Part shown: piece by piece, positions 7,581 through 16,338 of the stretch
Numbering within the stretch: the first letter of the stretch is position 1
Layout of the letters: each line of letters opens with the position of its first letter
Assembly: GCA_033283325.1 (NCBI GenBank)
Contig: JAWMQO010000001.1
Coordinates: forward strand, 1,178,001 to 1,242,000
Direction of reading: 5' to 3'
DNA from: Mangrovimicrobium sp033283325
GTDB lineage: Bacteria; Pseudomonadota; Gammaproteobacteria; Pseudomonadales; Halieaceae
Length of the DNA: 64,000 nt
The notes under the pieces: generated by a model
Databases searched by the model: none
Seen by the model: the letters and a program-made list of their open reading frames with translations, nothing else
Told to the model about the DNA's origin: nothing
Position numbers and translations under genes: made by a program

Positions 7581-8570
7581 ATGAGCGAAAACATAGCAAC
7601 AGACCACATTCAGACGTCCCACGAGCTGGAACGCTGTCCCTTCCCCATCCCCTACGGTTGGTACGTGATCGAGCTCTCGGAAAACCTGGCGGCAGGCGAG
7701 GTTCAAAACGTCCAGGCCTTCGACCAGGAATGGGTGATGTTTCGGGGCGAAGACAATTCCGTGGGTGTCACCGACCCCTACTGCCCGCATCTTGGCGCCC
7801 ACCTCGGCCACGGCGGACAGGTGGTTGGCAATAACCTTCGCTGCCCCTTCCACCATTGGCAATTCAACAACGAGGGCTGGTGCAAGGAAATCCCCTACGG
7901 CAAGGTCATGCCCGGGTTGTGCAAGAAGAAAGCGGTGCTGCGCGCACTGCCGACGAAGGAGCGCTACGGCATGATCTGGGTGTGGTACCACCCCAAGGCC
8001 GAGCCCCCCGAATTCGATATTCCCGAGGTGCCGGAACTGGAAGCCGATGGCTATGTTCCGGTGCGGCGCGGACAGTGGGATATCGGCACCTGCCTGCAGG
8101 AAATGGGTGAGAACGGCGTCGACGTGGCCCATCTCAAATTCCTCCACGGTGCACCGATAGTCCCCCCCGTCGAGGCGGACTATGAAGGCCACAAGTTCAA
8201 CTTCAACATTGCCGGCGGCTATATCACTGGGCAACACCACGGCGCCGGCGTGCAGATCATCCACCACAACAAGGATGGGGTGTCCATGTTGATGTTCTCC
8301 ACGCCTCTGCCTCTGACCACGGAACTGTCCCGTGTGCGCATGAACTTTACCTTCAAGGATTACCCGGAAGATTCCCCGGAACGCCAGATCGCCGAACATC
8401 TCTACCAGCATTCAATCGGTGAGGCCCAGGGCGAGGAATCTGCCGGTTTCGAATCGGTGGATCTGGTGGTGTGGAACAACAAGAAGTACCGCCCGCAACC
8501 GCTTCTGTGTGACGGCGACGGCCCCATCATCACCTGGCGTAAGTACCACAAGCAGTTCTACATCGATTGA
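7581..8570 (+). CDS. Rieske non-heme iron oxygenase, KshA/Neverland-like
   Basis: This 329-residue oxygenase alpha subunit has a Rieske centre CPHLGAH...CPFHHW (Cys68, His70, Cys88, His91) and a mononuclear iron site ENGVDVAHLKFLHG (His184, His189). The opening PIPYGWYVIELSENLAAGEV and the short C-terminal domain resemble 3-ketosteroid 9-alpha-hydroxylase (KshA) and cholesterol 7-desaturase (DAF-36/Neverland) proteins rather than ring-hydroxylating dioxygenases. A steroid or other polycyclic substrate is therefore plausible but not shown. The start is supported by the AAGGA-containing leader about 20-30 bases upstream. A [2Fe-2S] ferredoxin encoded at 6444-6767 could supply electrons; no KshB-like reductase is in the window. 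Confidence 0.9.
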   Translation: MSENIATDHIQTSHELERCPFPIPYGWYVIELSENLAAGEVQNVQAFDQEWVMFRGEDNSVGVTDPYCPHLGAHLGHGGQVVGNNLRCPFHHWQFNNEGWCKEIPYGKVMPGLCKKKAVLRALPTKERYGMIWVWYHPKAEPPEFDIPEVPELEADGYVPVRRGQWDIGTCLQEMGENGVDVAHLKFLHGAPIVPPVEADYEGHKFNFNIAGGYITGQHHGAGVQIIHHNKDGVSMLMFSTPLPLTTELSRVRMNFTFKDYPEDSPERQIAEHLYQHSIGEAQGEESAGFESVDLVVWNNKKYRPQPLLCDGDGPIITWRKYHKQFYID

Positions 8571-8580
8571 TCCTTAATCA

Positions 8581-8607
8581 GGCTGCGCCTGTGCTCAAGG
8601 CGCAGCC
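8581..8607 (+). terminator. hairpin after the Rieske oxygenase gene
   Basis: A perfect 9-bp inverted repeat, GGCTGCGCC / GGCGCAGCC, with a 9-nt loop lies 10 bases after the stop codon. There is no T-tract, so it may terminate transcription inefficiently or protect the mRNA 3' end. Confidence 0.45.
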
Positions 8608-8756
8608 CGCCCGAAAGGGTGGCTTTCACCAAATCATCATCTTTCTGCAAGACCACTCCCACAAAAGCTTCATGCTTCTGACCTAGCGTATGCAGTGCCC
8701 TGCGCGCCGCCCAGGTGCGCGCGGTACCAGCCACCCATAAGCAAGGAGCAATCTCT

Positions 8757-10094
8757 ATGTGTCTTTTACAGGCATCCGCATTCGTGCTGAGCACAATGCT
8801 CATTTCTACCGGCGTAGTCGCCGGTCCACAGGGGAAGAACGACAACTGGGAAAAGGGTGCAAAGAATCACCCGCAGGCGATTCAGCTCGGCGTACGACCC
8901 TATTTCCTGGTCGATGACATGGACGAGGGGGAGCTGAAAGACAAGCTCGAAAGCTGCGCCTCCGGCCCCTTTCAGCGCAGCGATTTTTCCATCGGCCACA
9001 GGGGAGCGGCGCTGCAGTTTCCCGAGCACACCCGAGAATCCTATGAGGCCGCAGCGCGGCAGGGCGCGGGTATCGTCGAATGTGACGTGACCTTCACCGC
9101 CGACACCGAACTGGTCTGCCGCCACTCCCAGTGCGACCTGCACACGACGACCAACATCCTTACAATTCCCAGCCTCTCTGCTAAATGCTCCGTACCTTTC
9201 GAACCCGCGACCTTCGACGAGGACGGCAATCGCCTGACCGCGGCCCGCGCGCGCTGCTGCACCAGCGATATCACCCTGGAAGAATTCAAGCAGCTGCAGG
9301 GCAAGATGGACGCCTCGGACCCGGATGCGACCACAGCCGAGGAGTACCAGGGCGGCACCGCCGACTGGCGCACCGAGCTCTACGCAACCCGAGGCACCCT
9401 GATGACCCACGCCGAGAGCATCGAGCTGTTCAAGCAACTGGGTGTGAAGATGACCCCGGAACTGAAGTCGCCCAGCGTGGCCATGCCCTTCGACAGCGAC
9501 GGTGACACCATCGGCGATTACAGCCAGGAAGACTACGCCCAGCAGATGATCGACGAGTACAAGGCCGCTGGCGTTCCTGCAGACCATGTCTGGGCCCAGT
9601 CTTTCGACCTCAATGACATACTCTACTGGATCGCCGAGGAACCTGAATTCGGCCAGCAGGCGGTCTTCCTGGACGGACGCTACGGCAGCCCCGGTTTCGA
9701 CCATCGCGACCCCACGACCTGGAGTCCTTCCATGAGCGGACTGGTAAGCGAGGGCGTACAAATCATCGCGCCGCCGATGTACATGCTGCTGGAAGTGCGC
9801 GGCGGTAAGATCGTACCTTCGACCTATGCCATCGAAGCGCGCAACGCGGGCCTGGATATCATCGCCTGGACCTTCGAGCGCTCCGGCCCACTGGCCACTG
9901 GCGGCGGCTTCTACTACCAGTCCGTGAACGGCGACAATCCCGATCCGCTGAGCCCTGAGCCGGGTGTCATCGACAGCGACGGCGACATGATGGTCGCCCT
10001 GGACGTGCTGGCGAAGGATGTCGGCGTCCTCGGCCTGTTCTCCGACTGGCCTGCCTCGGTGACCTACTACGCGAACTGCATGAAGCTGAAATAA
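8757..10094 (+). CDS. secreted glycerophosphodiester phosphodiesterase-family protein
   Basis: This 445-residue protein has an N-terminal signal peptide (hydrophobic about 5-20, likely cleaved after VVA near 22). The GDPD catalytic set is visible: HRG at 81-83, E-C-D at 108-110 and the later His of CRHSQCD near 123. This is the metal-dependent TIM-barrel site that cleaves glycerophosphodiesters into alcohol and glycerol-3-phosphate. It is longer than cytoplasmic UgpQ (about 250 residues) because of a cysteine-containing insertion (residues about 140-215, Cys in SAKCSVPF and RARCCTSD), as in the larger periplasmic group. The ATG at 8757 has AAGGAG 10 bases upstream and begins the signal peptide, so it is chosen over earlier in-frame codons. 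Confidence 0.88.
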   Translation: MCLLQASAFVLSTMLISTGVVAGPQGKNDNWEKGAKNHPQAIQLGVRPYFLVDDMDEGELKDKLESCASGPFQRSDFSIGHRGAALQFPEHTRESYEAAARQGAGIVECDVTFTADTELVCRHSQCDLHTTTNILTIPSLSAKCSVPFEPATFDEDGNRLTAARARCCTSDITLEEFKQLQGKMDASDPDATTAEEYQGGTADWRTELYATRGTLMTHAESIELFKQLGVKMTPELKSPSVAMPFDSDGDTIGDYSQEDYAQQMIDEYKAAGVPADHVWAQSFDLNDILYWIAEEPEFGQQAVFLDGRYGSPGFDHRDPTTWSPSMSGLVSEGVQIIAPPMYMLLEVRGGKIVPSTYAIEARNAGLDIIAWTFERSGPLATGGGFYYQSVNGDNPDPLSPEPGVIDSDGDMMVALDVLAKDVGVLGLFSDWPASVTYYANCMKLK

Positions 10095-10107
10095 GCCAGC
10101 GTTCCCT

Positions 10108-10127
10108 GCGGCGCCGCCAGGCGCCGC
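10108..10127 (+). terminator. GC-rich hairpin after the phosphodiesterase gene
   Basis: GCGGCGCC and GGCGCCGC form an 8-bp perfect stem with a GCCA loop, 13 bases after the stop codon. No T-run follows, so its termination strength is uncertain. Confidence 0.45.
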
Positions 10128-10213
10128 ACTTCCCCCGCGGCAAGGCAAAGTCATTCGCCTGTTCCCCTGTTTGCAGTAGACTTGCGCGCAACTTCGAAAT
10201 TGCGTGACTCTCG

Positions 10214-11554
10214 ATGCCGCGAACTTTTGTCATCCTTTGCGTGGGCCTCGCACTGGCGCTCATGCTGCTCCTGGGCCTGGCACGCTACGCCGGCATCCCG
10301 GTGACTGCAATCCCCCAGACGCCCACCGTCGCCGCTGGCCTGGCGGCCAAGCTCGCCTGTTCCGCTCACTACCTATCGGGCTTCAGTGAGCCACAGACTG
10401 CCGAAGATATCCGTATTTTCTCACCGGCACTCGAGTTGGCTGCGCTTGATTTCAGCGCCCCGCAGCAGGTCAGTGCCAGCGTCCTCGGAGCAACGGCAAC
10501 AGCCCGTTTCTATCCAGGACTGGGGTGCACCCTGCAGCGACCGGCGATGTTCCCGCTGGACTCACTGACACTGGCATCACACTCCAGGGCAGAAACCCTG
10601 GTGGCCGGCCCGGGCCCAGACAACGACGCCCTGCAATTGGCCCTCGAAAGCGTGCTCACCGAGGACGAGGCCAGCGGCCTCGATACCCGGGCCCTGCTGG
10701 TGGTGCGGGGAGGGCGTGTCCTGGCGGAGGCGTACGGCACCGACACGGGGCCGGATACACCGCTGCTGGGCTGGTCCATGGGCAAGAGCCTGACCGCCCT
10801 GATCGTGGGGCGGATGCAAGCGCTCGGAATCCTGTCCCAGGGCATGACCGGGCTTTTTCCCGAGTGGGGGGAGGATGAACGCTCCGCAATCAGCCTCGAG
10901 CAACTCCTGCAGATGAGTTCCGGCCTGGCCTTCAGCGAGCCCTACCTGCCGGGCAACGATTCCACCCGCATGCTGTTCAACGCCAGCAACGCCTCGGCGG
11001 TCGCCCTGGAAAAGCCGCTTGAGCACGCTCCCGGCACCCATTTCGCCTACTCCTCGGGGACCACCAATCTGCTCTGTCGCCTGATCGGCGAGCGCCTCGG
11101 CGGGCCCCAGGGCTTCGTCAGTTTCTTCGACCGCGAAGTGGCAGCGCCATTGGGCCTGCGCAACACGGTGGTCGAACTGGACCCCAGTGGTTACTGCGTC
11201 GGCAGCTCTTTCGTCTACGCATCGGCCCGGGACTGGGCGCGCATGGCGCTGCCGCTGATGCAAGCCGGACGCGCGGGCGGGCAGCAGTGGCTGTCCCCGG
11301 GTTGGGTGAGGCGGGCGGTGACCCCCAATGGCAGCGACAACAACCCGCGCTACGGTTACCAGCTCTGGCTCAACAGCGGTGGTGACGGCCTCCACTGGCC
11401 GGACCTGCCAGCAGACGCCTTTGCCATGTCCGGGCACAACGGCCAGGTGGTAATGATCATCCCCTCCCTGGACGCCATCTTTGTCAGGCTCGGCTGGACC
11501 GCGGGGGACTATCCCGTCAACACACGGGTCAGCGCGCTGGCTTCACACTTGTAA
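10214..11554 (+). CDS. beta-lactamase-fold serine hydrolase (class C/esterase type)
   Basis: A 446-residue protein anchored or secreted through an N-terminal hydrophobic segment (about 4-22). The catalytic pattern of the AmpC/EstB/penicillin-binding fold is present: SMGK at Ser188-Lys191, YSS at about 279-281 in place of YxN, and a late MSGHNGQ resembling the H/KxG motif. Members include esterases, D-aminopeptidases and 6-aminohexanoate-dimer hydrolase-like enzymes. Nothing here marks it as a true antibiotic-hydrolysing enzyme. Residues 30-150 before the fold have no recognised motif. It is probably transcribed alone. Confidence 0.85.
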   Translation: MPRTFVILCVGLALALMLLLGLARYAGIPVTAIPQTPTVAAGLAAKLACSAHYLSGFSEPQTAEDIRIFSPALELAALDFSAPQQVSASVLGATATARFYPGLGCTLQRPAMFPLDSLTLASHSRAETLVAGPGPDNDALQLALESVLTEDEASGLDTRALLVVRGGRVLAEAYGTDTGPDTPLLGWSMGKSLTALIVGRMQALGILSQGMTGLFPEWGEDERSAISLEQLLQMSSGLAFSEPYLPGNDSTRMLFNASNASAVALEKPLEHAPGTHFAYSSGTTNLLCRLIGERLGGPQGFVSFFDREVAAPLGLRNTVVELDPSGYCVGSSFVYASARDWARMALPLMQAGRAGGQQWLSPGWVRRAVTPNGSDNNPRYGYQLWLNSGGDGLHWPDLPADAFAMSGHNGQVVMIIPSLDAIFVRLGWTAGDYPVNTRVSALASHL

Positions 11555-11621
11555 GGCAGGTCTGTCTTTCACTGGCGCCATTCGCTAGACTTTGCCGCTC
11601 TGGTTTTAAAGGGCGCATTTT

Positions 11622-12107
11622 ATGTCGCAGCTTACCCATCTGGATGAGTCCGGCGCCGCCCGCATGGTCGATGTCGGCACCAAGGACGTTACGGAACGCG
11701 TCGCCACGGCGCGGGCTACCGTCAGGATGCTGCCGGAAACGCTGCGTTTGCTGCGCGAGGGTGGCCACAAGAAGGGCGACGCCATCGCTGTCGCCCGGGT
11801 CGCCGGCATCCAGGCCGCGAAGAAATGTTCCGACCTCATCCCCCTGTGCCACCCGCTGATGCTCACCTCGGTCAAGCTGGACTTCGAGTTCGACACCGCC
11901 GGCGACGCGGTGCATATCGAGGGCCGCTGCAAGGTCGCGGGACAAACCGGCGTGGAAATGGAAGCCCTGACCGCCGTCTCGGTGGCAGCACTCACGCTCT
12001 ACGACATGTGCAAGGCGGTTGATCGCGGCATGCAGATCACCGACATCGGCCTGCTGGAAAAGCTCGGCGGCAAATCCGGGCACTGGCGCCGGGAAGAGGG
12101 CGCCTGA
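11622..12107 (+). CDS. moaC: cyclic pyranopterin monophosphate synthase
   Basis: MoaC turns the MoaA product into cyclic pyranopterin monophosphate, the first stable intermediate of molybdenum cofactor synthesis. The 161-residue protein has the family's opening THLDESGAARMVDVG and active-site segments AGIQAAKKCSDLIPLCHPL (about 65-83) and YDMCKAVDRGM (about 127-137). It heads a tight moaC-moaD-moaE cluster. moaA and moaB are not adjacent. Confidence 0.97.
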   Translation: MSQLTHLDESGAARMVDVGTKDVTERVATARATVRMLPETLRLLREGGHKKGDAIAVARVAGIQAAKKCSDLIPLCHPLMLTSVKLDFEFDTAGDAVHIEGRCKVAGQTGVEMEALTAVSVAALTLYDMCKAVDRGMQITDIGLLEKLGGKSGHWRREEGA

Positions 12108-12108
12108 G

Positions 12109-12363
12109 ATGCTGCAGGTACTGTTCTTTGGCCGCCTGCGGGAAGAACTGGGCTGCGAACGCCTGGAACTTCCCGCGTCTGAGGCACTTTCCGACCTCGA
12201 CCGGTTGCAGGCGTCCCTGGCCCGGGAGCACGGCGAACGCTGGCAGGCGGCGCTGGCGGCGCCCAACATCATTCGCGCCCTGAACCAGCAAATGGTTCAG
12301 GGGAACGCGGCCATCAGCGACGGCGACGAGATCGCCTTTTTCCCGCCGGTGACGGGAGGCTGA
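12109..12363 (+). CDS. moaD: molybdopterin synthase sulfur carrier subunit
   Basis: This 84-residue ubiquitin-fold protein ends in the required Gly-Gly (FFPPVTGG), whose thiocarboxylate donates sulfur in the molybdopterin synthase reaction. Homology begins at MLQVLFFGRLREELG, so the ATG at 12109, one base after the moaC stop, is chosen rather than upstream in-frame codons inside moaC. The moaE start follows after a single base. Confidence 0.95.
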   Translation: MLQVLFFGRLREELGCERLELPASEALSDLDRLQASLAREHGERWQAALAAPNIIRALNQQMVQGNAAISDGDEIAFFPPVTGG

Positions 12364-12364
12364 G

Positions 12365-12835
12365 ATGCGCGCCGTCCTCGAGGTGAATATCCAGGAAGCG
12401 GATTTTGACCTGCGGGTACTCCAGGCCAGCCTGCTGCAGGGACGTGCGGAGGAGGGGGGCGTGGCCACCTTTACCGGCTACGTGCGCGTCAACAACGATG
12501 ACCGCGGCGTTCAGTCCCTCTACCTGGAACATTACCCGGGTATGACTGAACGCAGTATCCTCGCCATCCTGGAGGAGAGCGCAGAGCGCTGGCCCCTGTT
12601 CGCTGCGCGGGTGGTGCACCGGGTGGGCAGACTGCAACCCGGCGAGCAGATAGTCTGGGTCGGGGCGAGTTCCGCCCACCGGGAGGCGGCTTTCGCCGCC
12701 TGTGAATTTATTATGGATTACCTGAAAACCCGCGCTCCCTTCTGGAAGAAAGAGCAGGGGCCACAGGGAGAACACTGGGTCGATGCCCGCGAAAGTGACG
12801 AGACCCGCGCCCAGCGCTGGCAGGGTCAGCAATGA
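12365..12835 (+). CDS. moaE: molybdopterin synthase catalytic subunit
   Basis: MoaE (156 residues) forms the heterotetramer with MoaD that inserts two sulfurs into cyclic pyranopterin monophosphate. Family marks are GGVATFTGYVR (about 35-45), LEHYPGMTE (about 57-65), HRVGRLQPGE and the catalytic-lysine segment DYLKTRAPFWKKE (about 118-130). It starts one base after moaD, so the three mo genes are translationally linked. Confidence 0.97.
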   Translation: MRAVLEVNIQEADFDLRVLQASLLQGRAEEGGVATFTGYVRVNNDDRGVQSLYLEHYPGMTERSILAILEESAERWPLFAARVVHRVGRLQPGEQIVWVGASSAHREAAFAACEFIMDYLKTRAPFWKKEQGPQGEHWVDARESDETRAQRWQGQQ

Positions 12836-12871
12836 GCGCCGCCAGGACGCTGGAGCAATAAAGGAGAAAGA

Positions 12872-13348
12872 ATGAGTATCGAAAGCCGCGAACTGCGCAA
12901 CCTGCTTGGACGCTTCCCCACGGGTGTCTGCGTGATCACCGCCATCAGCCCGGAGGGCATTCCCCAGGGGATGACCGCGAATTCCTTCGCCTCGGTATCG
13001 CTGGATCCGCCGCTGGTGCTCTGGAGCCTGCAGAACAGCTCCGAGGTGTTCGACACATTCGCGGCCCCGCGTAACTACGCCATCAACGTACTGACCGCTG
13101 AGCAGGTCGGTCTCTCCAACCAGTACGCACGCAAGGGCGATCACGCCCTGAGCCCGGCGCACTTCCGTCTCGGGCGCCACGGCGCGCCGATCATCCGCGA
13201 CGCCCTGGTGAGCTTCGAGTGTGAACTCTACGCTACCCATGACGGTGGCGACCACCAGATCATTGTCGGCCGGGTGCGCGACACGGTGGCCCGCGCCGTT
13301 GGCCAGCCCCTGCTGTTTTACTGCGGGGCGTACCGGGAGCTGCACTGA
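12872..13348 (+). CDS. flavin reductase-like FMN-binding split-barrel protein
   Basis: This 158-residue cytoplasmic protein belongs to the flavin reductase domain family. It opens LRNLLGRFPTGVCVITA and has GMTANSFASVSLDPPLVLW (about 31-49), the FMN-binding signature, then YAINVL and a C-terminal LLFYCGAYREL. Members supply reduced FMN/FAD to two-component monooxygenases or act as stand-alone reductases. No partner monooxygenase lies beside it. A strong ribosome binding site (AAAGGAGAA) precedes the ATG. It follows moaE by 36 bp and may be co-transcribed. Confidence 0.9.
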   Translation: MSIESRELRNLLGRFPTGVCVITAISPEGIPQGMTANSFASVSLDPPLVLWSLQNSSEVFDTFAAPRNYAINVLTAEQVGLSNQYARKGDHALSPAHFRLGRHGAPIIRDALVSFECELYATHDGGDHQIIVGRVRDTVARAVGQPLLFYCGAYRELH

Positions 13349-13431
13349 GCTCCCTCGCCCGGCACGGCGAATCGCTCTATACTGATCGCCCCGGATTTCT
13401 TGAACTCAATGCGACGGCAAGCTTGCTCCCG

Positions 13432-13992
13432 ATGAAATTCTGTACCAGTTGTGGCGCCGCAGTGGCCCTGCGTATTCCCGAGGGTGATGACCGGCAGCGT
13501 TATGTATGCACGGCCTGCGAGTTCATTCACTACATCAACCCGCGAATCATTGTCGGCTGCCTGCCGGTCCACCAGGACAAGGTGCTCCTGTGCAAGCGGG
13601 CAATCGAACCGCGCTACGGCCTGTGGACACTACCCGCGGGTTTCATGGAAAACGGTGAAACCACCACCCATGGCGCCGCCCGCGAAACCTGGGAGGAAGC
13701 CCGCGCCAGGGCGGTGGATTTACACCTCTACCGGATCTACGACCTGCCATACATCAGCCAGGTCTACATGTTCTACCTCTGCCAGATCGTGGACGGCGAA
13801 TTCGGTGTCGGTCCGGAGAGCCTCGAATGCGCGCTGTACGCCGAGGATGAGATCCCCTGGGACGAACTCGCCTTCCCGGTCGTACGAGAGGCCCTGCGCG
13901 ACTATTTCGCAGAGCGCGACAGCGGCCAGTTCCCGGTAAAAGTCAGCGCGCTGGAGTACCAGCCGCGCTCCCAAGCAAACACAAAGGAGTGA
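13432..13992 (+). CDS. Nudix hydrolase with N-terminal zinc ribbon
   Basis: This 186-residue protein begins with a four-cysteine zinc ribbon (CTSCG near 3-7 and CTAC near 27-30), then carries a Nudix box GFMENGETTTHGAARETWEE at about 63-82, matching G-x5-E-x7-RE-x2-EE. NADH pyrophosphatase-type and ADP-ribose-type Nudix enzymes share this layout, but it is shorter than NudC (about 260). The nucleotide substrate is not predictable. The ATG at 13432 places the first ribbon cysteine at residue 3; a TTG at 13423 is possible but unlikely. The peroxiredoxin gene starts four bases after its stop. Confidence 0.88.
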   Translation: MKFCTSCGAAVALRIPEGDDRQRYVCTACEFIHYINPRIIVGCLPVHQDKVLLCKRAIEPRYGLWTLPAGFMENGETTTHGAARETWEEARARAVDLHLYRIYDLPYISQVYMFYLCQIVDGEFGVGPESLECALYAEDEIPWDELAFPVVREALRDYFAERDSGQFPVKVSALEYQPRSQANTKE

Positions 13993-13996
13993 AACC

Positions 13997-14482
13997 ATGG
14001 CATTTCCGAAGATCGGCAACCTGGCACCGGCCTTTACCCTGCTGGACCAGGATGGCAAGAAAGTCAGCCTGAAGCAGTTCCGCGATGAAAAGAACGTGGT
14101 GCTGTACTTCTATCCCAAGGCCATGACGCCGGGCTGCACGGTGCAGGCCTGCGGTATCCGGGACAGTAAAAAAGCCCTGGCGAAAGTCGATACAGTGGTC
14201 CTCGGGGTCAGCCCCGACCCGGTGGCCCGGCTGGGCAAGTTCATCGACAAGCAGGAGTTGAACTTTACCCTGCTCTCGGACGAGGACCACGCGATCGCCG
14301 AGAAATACGGCTGCTGGGGGCTGAAAAAATTCATGGGGCGGGAGTTCATGGGAATCCTGCGCACCACTTTCATCATCGGCAAGGATGGTCGACTGAAGCA
14401 TGTCATGGACAAGGTGAAAACCAAGACCCACCACGACGACGTGCTCGCGCTCATCAAGGAGCTCGGGCTGGACAAGGCCTGA
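13997..14482 (+). CDS. bcp: thioredoxin-dependent peroxiredoxin of the BCP/PrxQ type
   Basis: This 161-residue cytoplasmic peroxidase reduces hydrogen and organic peroxides. The peroxidatic cysteine (Cys47 in PKAMTPGCTVQACGIRD) and a resolving cysteine five residues later (Cys52) give the typical atypical-2-Cys PrxQ arrangement, followed by VVLGVSPDP and the FIIGKDG strand. AAAGGAG lies just before the ATG. It is tightly placed between the Nudix gene and a metallo-hydrolase gene (two bases downstream), suggesting one transcript. Confidence 0.93.
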   Translation: MAFPKIGNLAPAFTLLDQDGKKVSLKQFRDEKNVVLYFYPKAMTPGCTVQACGIRDSKKALAKVDTVVLGVSPDPVARLGKFIDKQELNFTLLSDEDHAIAEKYGCWGLKKFMGREFMGILRTTFIIGKDGRLKHVMDKVKTKTHHDDVLALIKELGLDKA

Positions 14483-14484
14483 CA

Positions 14485-15582
14485 ATGCTCGACTACCCCC
14501 TGGGGGAAACCACGCTACCGGCACCCGCCGAATTCATCGAACTCGCTGAGGGCGTGCGCTGGCTGCGCATGCCCCTGCCGATGGCGCTGGACCATATCAA
14601 TCTCTACCTGCTGGAGGACGACGACGGCTGGTGGGTAGTCGATACCGGCCTGGCCCTCGAGCCTACCCAGGTACTCTGGGAGCAGGTTTTCGAGCAACAC
14701 CTCGAGGGTAAGCCTGTCAAGGCAGTGGTCTGTACCCACTGGCACCCCGACCATACCGGCAATGCCGGCTGGCTCTGCGAGCGCTGGCAGGTGCCACTCT
14801 ACATCTCCCGTACCGAGTACCTGACAGGGATGTTCTATACCCGCTCCGATCCCGCTGAGCTCTCCCGGGCCAGCGAACAGCACCAGGCGCTCCTGGGGCG
14901 CAGTGCGAGCGACCAGATGGCATTCCAGAAGGTGATCGGTGGGCTGCGGGAAATCGTATCGCCCCTGCCGGGTGCCTACCGGCGCCTCGTTGACGGCGCC
15001 TCCCTGAGTATCAATGGTCGGCGCTGGCGGGTCGTCATCGGCCGGGGCCACTCTCCGGAGCACGCCTGCCTCTACTGCGACTCCCTCAACGTGCTGATCT
15101 CCGGCGACCAGGTGATCCCGCGCATTTCGAGCAATATCAGCATCGGGCCGGAGGAGCCTGAGGGAAATCCGCTGCGCGAGTGGCTGCAGTCCCTCGAACA
15201 TTTCCTCGAGGTCCTGCCTGCCGATGCCCTGGTGCTGCCGGCGCACAACGTGCCCTTCACCGGCCTGCACCATCGCCTGCGGACACTGATAGAGCATCAC
15301 GAGGACGGCCTGCTGGCGCTGGAGGAGGGCTGCGTCGAGCGGGCGCAGAGCGCCATGGAATTGCTCCCCGCGCTGTTCAGGCGCGAACTCAGTGGGGAGC
15401 AGATCAACATGGCATTGGGGGAGTGCATGGCGCACCTCAACTACCTTAGCCAGCGTGGACAGGTGGCCAGGCAGCTCGACGATGACGGCGTTTATCGCTT
15501 CCGTTCAGTGGACGATACCCTGCCCCAGAGATTGCGCCAGCGCAAGCTGTCGCCCGGCGGCTACCAGCCGCAACAAGTATAG
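14485..15582 (+). CDS. metallo-beta-lactamase-fold hydrolase
   Basis: This 365-residue protein has the zinc-binding motif HWHPDH at about 85-90, a second histidine in RGHSPEHACLY near 190-200, the bridging Asp in ISGDQVIPRIS near 208-218 and a late LPAHN. The C-terminal 100 residues form a helical extension similar to that of LACTB2-like or Pseudomonas MBL-fold proteins that act on RNA or thioesters. No export signal is seen, so a cytoplasmic role is likely. It starts two bases after bcp. Substrate unknown. Confidence 0.88.
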   Translation: MLDYPLGETTLPAPAEFIELAEGVRWLRMPLPMALDHINLYLLEDDDGWWVVDTGLALEPTQVLWEQVFEQHLEGKPVKAVVCTHWHPDHTGNAGWLCERWQVPLYISRTEYLTGMFYTRSDPAELSRASEQHQALLGRSASDQMAFQKVIGGLREIVSPLPGAYRRLVDGASLSINGRRWRVVIGRGHSPEHACLYCDSLNVLISGDQVIPRISSNISIGPEEPEGNPLREWLQSLEHFLEVLPADALVLPAHNVPFTGLHHRLRTLIEHHEDGLLALEEGCVERAQSAMELLPALFRRELSGEQINMALGECMAHLNYLSQRGQVARQLDDDGVYRFRSVDDTLPQRLRQRKLSPGGYQPQQV

Positions 15583-15637
15583 AAAAATCAATGGCTTGCA
15601 CATGAACTCTAGTGCTAGAACTAGCCTGATATCGGGG

Positions 15638-16153
15638 CTATTCTTCCTCGGCCCATGATTCCGGCAGGTAGTCCAGTTCCAGCCGCGCCACGGCGTCGCG
15701 CAACCTGTCTTCCAGGTCGGTCAGCCGGCGCACGCCGATCTTGCCGGCGTAGTACTCGCGGACTTCCTCGACCACTTCCAGCGCGTCCTCGACGAGCTTC
15801 AGGCCGCGCGGGGTAAAACGAATCTCCTTGGCGCGCTTGTCGGAACTGTCGATGGCGCGATCCACGTAGCCCAGGCGCTCCAGCTCCTTGAGCAGCTTGC
15901 CCATCGCCTGCTGGGTGACCCGGGCGCGCTCCGCCAGCTCGGTCACCCTGACGGAACCGGTGCCGAGGTTGGACAGCACCTGGCTGTGGGAGGGGCGAAT
16001 ATCCGCATAGCCGCGCTCGGCGATTCCCTGCAGCACGCGGCGGTCGTAATCGCGAAAAAACTCCCGCAGCAGGCGCGGCAGGTTGTTGGAAAGACGAAGG
16101 GCAATCTCCCGGTTGGATTCAGAGGTTGTCTTGGCCAATGCTAGATTCTCCAT
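15638..16153 (-). CDS. MarR-family transcriptional regulator
   Basis: This 171-residue winged-helix protein has a recognition region VRVTELAERARVTQQAMGKLLKELERLGYVDRAIDSSDKRAKEIRFTPRG (about 72-122), in which the D-x-R-x-K-x2 wing typical of MarR is visible as DSSDKRAKEI. It converges on the metallo-hydrolase gene and is divergent from yajC across a 185-bp gap, where its own operator would be expected. No clear palindrome was identified there. Confidence 0.88.
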   Translation of the reverse strand: MENLALAKTTSESNREIALRLSNNLPRLLREFFRDYDRRVLQGIAERGYADIRPSHSQVLSNLGTGSVRVTELAERARVTQQAMGKLLKELERLGYVDRAIDSSDKRAKEIRFTPRGLKLVEDALEVVEEVREYYAGKIGVRRLTDLEDRLRDAVARLELDYLPESWAEEE

Positions 16154-16338
16154 GTCGCAGCGTTCGGCACAACGCGATCCGTGTTATTTGTATTTGTACG
16201 CGAAGCTAAGTGTAGCGCGTTTTGCCGCGAGCCATAGGGATACATTGCGGGTCGGCGGGAAAGCCGGTAAATTTAGCCGCGTTGTAAAGCGCCCGTTTGC
16301 TCAACTCACTACAAAAGTTTTTTCACAAGGTAATCAGC

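Noticed and set aside
10214..11554. Antibiotic-resistance beta-lactamase
   Set aside because: The fold motifs are present but the YxN motif is YSS and there is no AmpR or resistance context; esterase or peptidase-type relatives are equally likely.
15614..15625. GCTAG-AA-CTAGC as a MarR operator
   Set aside because: It is a very short palindrome at the 3' end of the marR gene, between convergent genes, not near a start.
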